NCBI GenBank assembly: GCA_937903155.1
Contig: CALCZU010000066.1
Location: 1-14,007, forward strand
Direction of reading: 5' to 3'
Source: an uncultured Bdellovibrionales bacterium
Lineage (GTDB): Bacteria; Bdellovibrionota; FAC87; UBA2466
Length of the DNA: 14,007 nucleotides
This document shows, one piece after another, positions 13,953 through 14,007 of this stretch (the first letter of the stretch is position 1; each line of letters starts with the position of its first letter). Made by a program: the position numbers and the translations under genes. Under the pieces are notes generated by a model. It saw only the letters and a list, made by a program, of their open reading frames with translations. It was not told the origin of the DNA and made no database searches.

Positions 13953-14007
13953 TTTCAACTACGCTTTGATCTTTTTCGCTATTTCGCTCCAACCAAAACC
14001 TTAAAGC

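Noticed and set aside
13953..14007. C-terminus of a minus-strand gene (GFGWSEIAKKIKA then stop)
   Set aside because: It looks protein-like, but an in-frame TAA lies at 14001-14003, so only 13 codons are open; too little sequence to decide.
1..14007. CRISPR arrays, rRNA, insertion sequences or transposases
   Set aside because: No regularly spaced repeats, rRNA-like sequence or transposase motif was seen.

Overview
The window looks like a junction between an integrated mobile element (about 1-3460) and the chromosome of a Gram-negative, probably Bdellovibrio-like (Bdellovibrionota) bacterium. The organism call is an inference. It rests on moderate GC, a long run of unfamiliar signal-peptide proteins, a lipoprotein signal, a Crp-type regulator beside a Coq4-type gene, and many genes with poor Shine-Dalgarno sequences. 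No single marker settles it.

Element part (1-3460, all genes on the minus strand): from right to left there is a tyrosine recombinase (start reset to 3252), an overlapping gene of unknown function (1197-1991), an AlpA/excisionase-like gene that carries an apparent one-base frameshift (894-1111), a small OB-fold-like/DUF669-like protein (463-897) and the first 85 codons of a gene that leaves the window. The right boundary is marked at 3414-3460 by the 3' half of a tRNA-Val(CAC) gene, starting at the anticodon stem and ending with encoded CCA. The 5' half is absent. This is what a tyrosine recombinase leaves at the distal end of a tRNA insertion. The intact tRNA should lie at the other end of the element, left of this window.

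Chromosomal part (3462-12081, plus strand): eight consecutive genes all encode proteins with export signals. They are an alpha-helical unknown (3527), a Cys-rich protein with a Pro/Thr linker (4815), a CxxCH protein (5723), an ATP-grasp-like protein with a signal peptide (7176) probably co-transcribed with another exported unknown (8654), a 57-aa secreted four-Cys peptide (9940), a lipoprotein resembling C13/caspase-fold cysteine peptidases (10244) and a papain/NlpC-like exported protein (11383). A ninth small exported protein lies at 13546. Strong hairpins separate many of them, and three hairpin regions share a sequence motif. The cluster looks like a set of envelope or secreted effectors and enzymes, not one metabolic pathway.

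Right end (12090-13410): a Crp/Fnr-family regulator on the minus strand is divergent from a coq4-like gene. A perfect 6-4-6 palindrome abuts the regulator's start codon. The coq4-like frame is broken by one in-frame TAG, but the missing C-terminal part continues in the same frame to 13410. The gene is therefore a recent pseudogene, a read-through gene or a sequence error.
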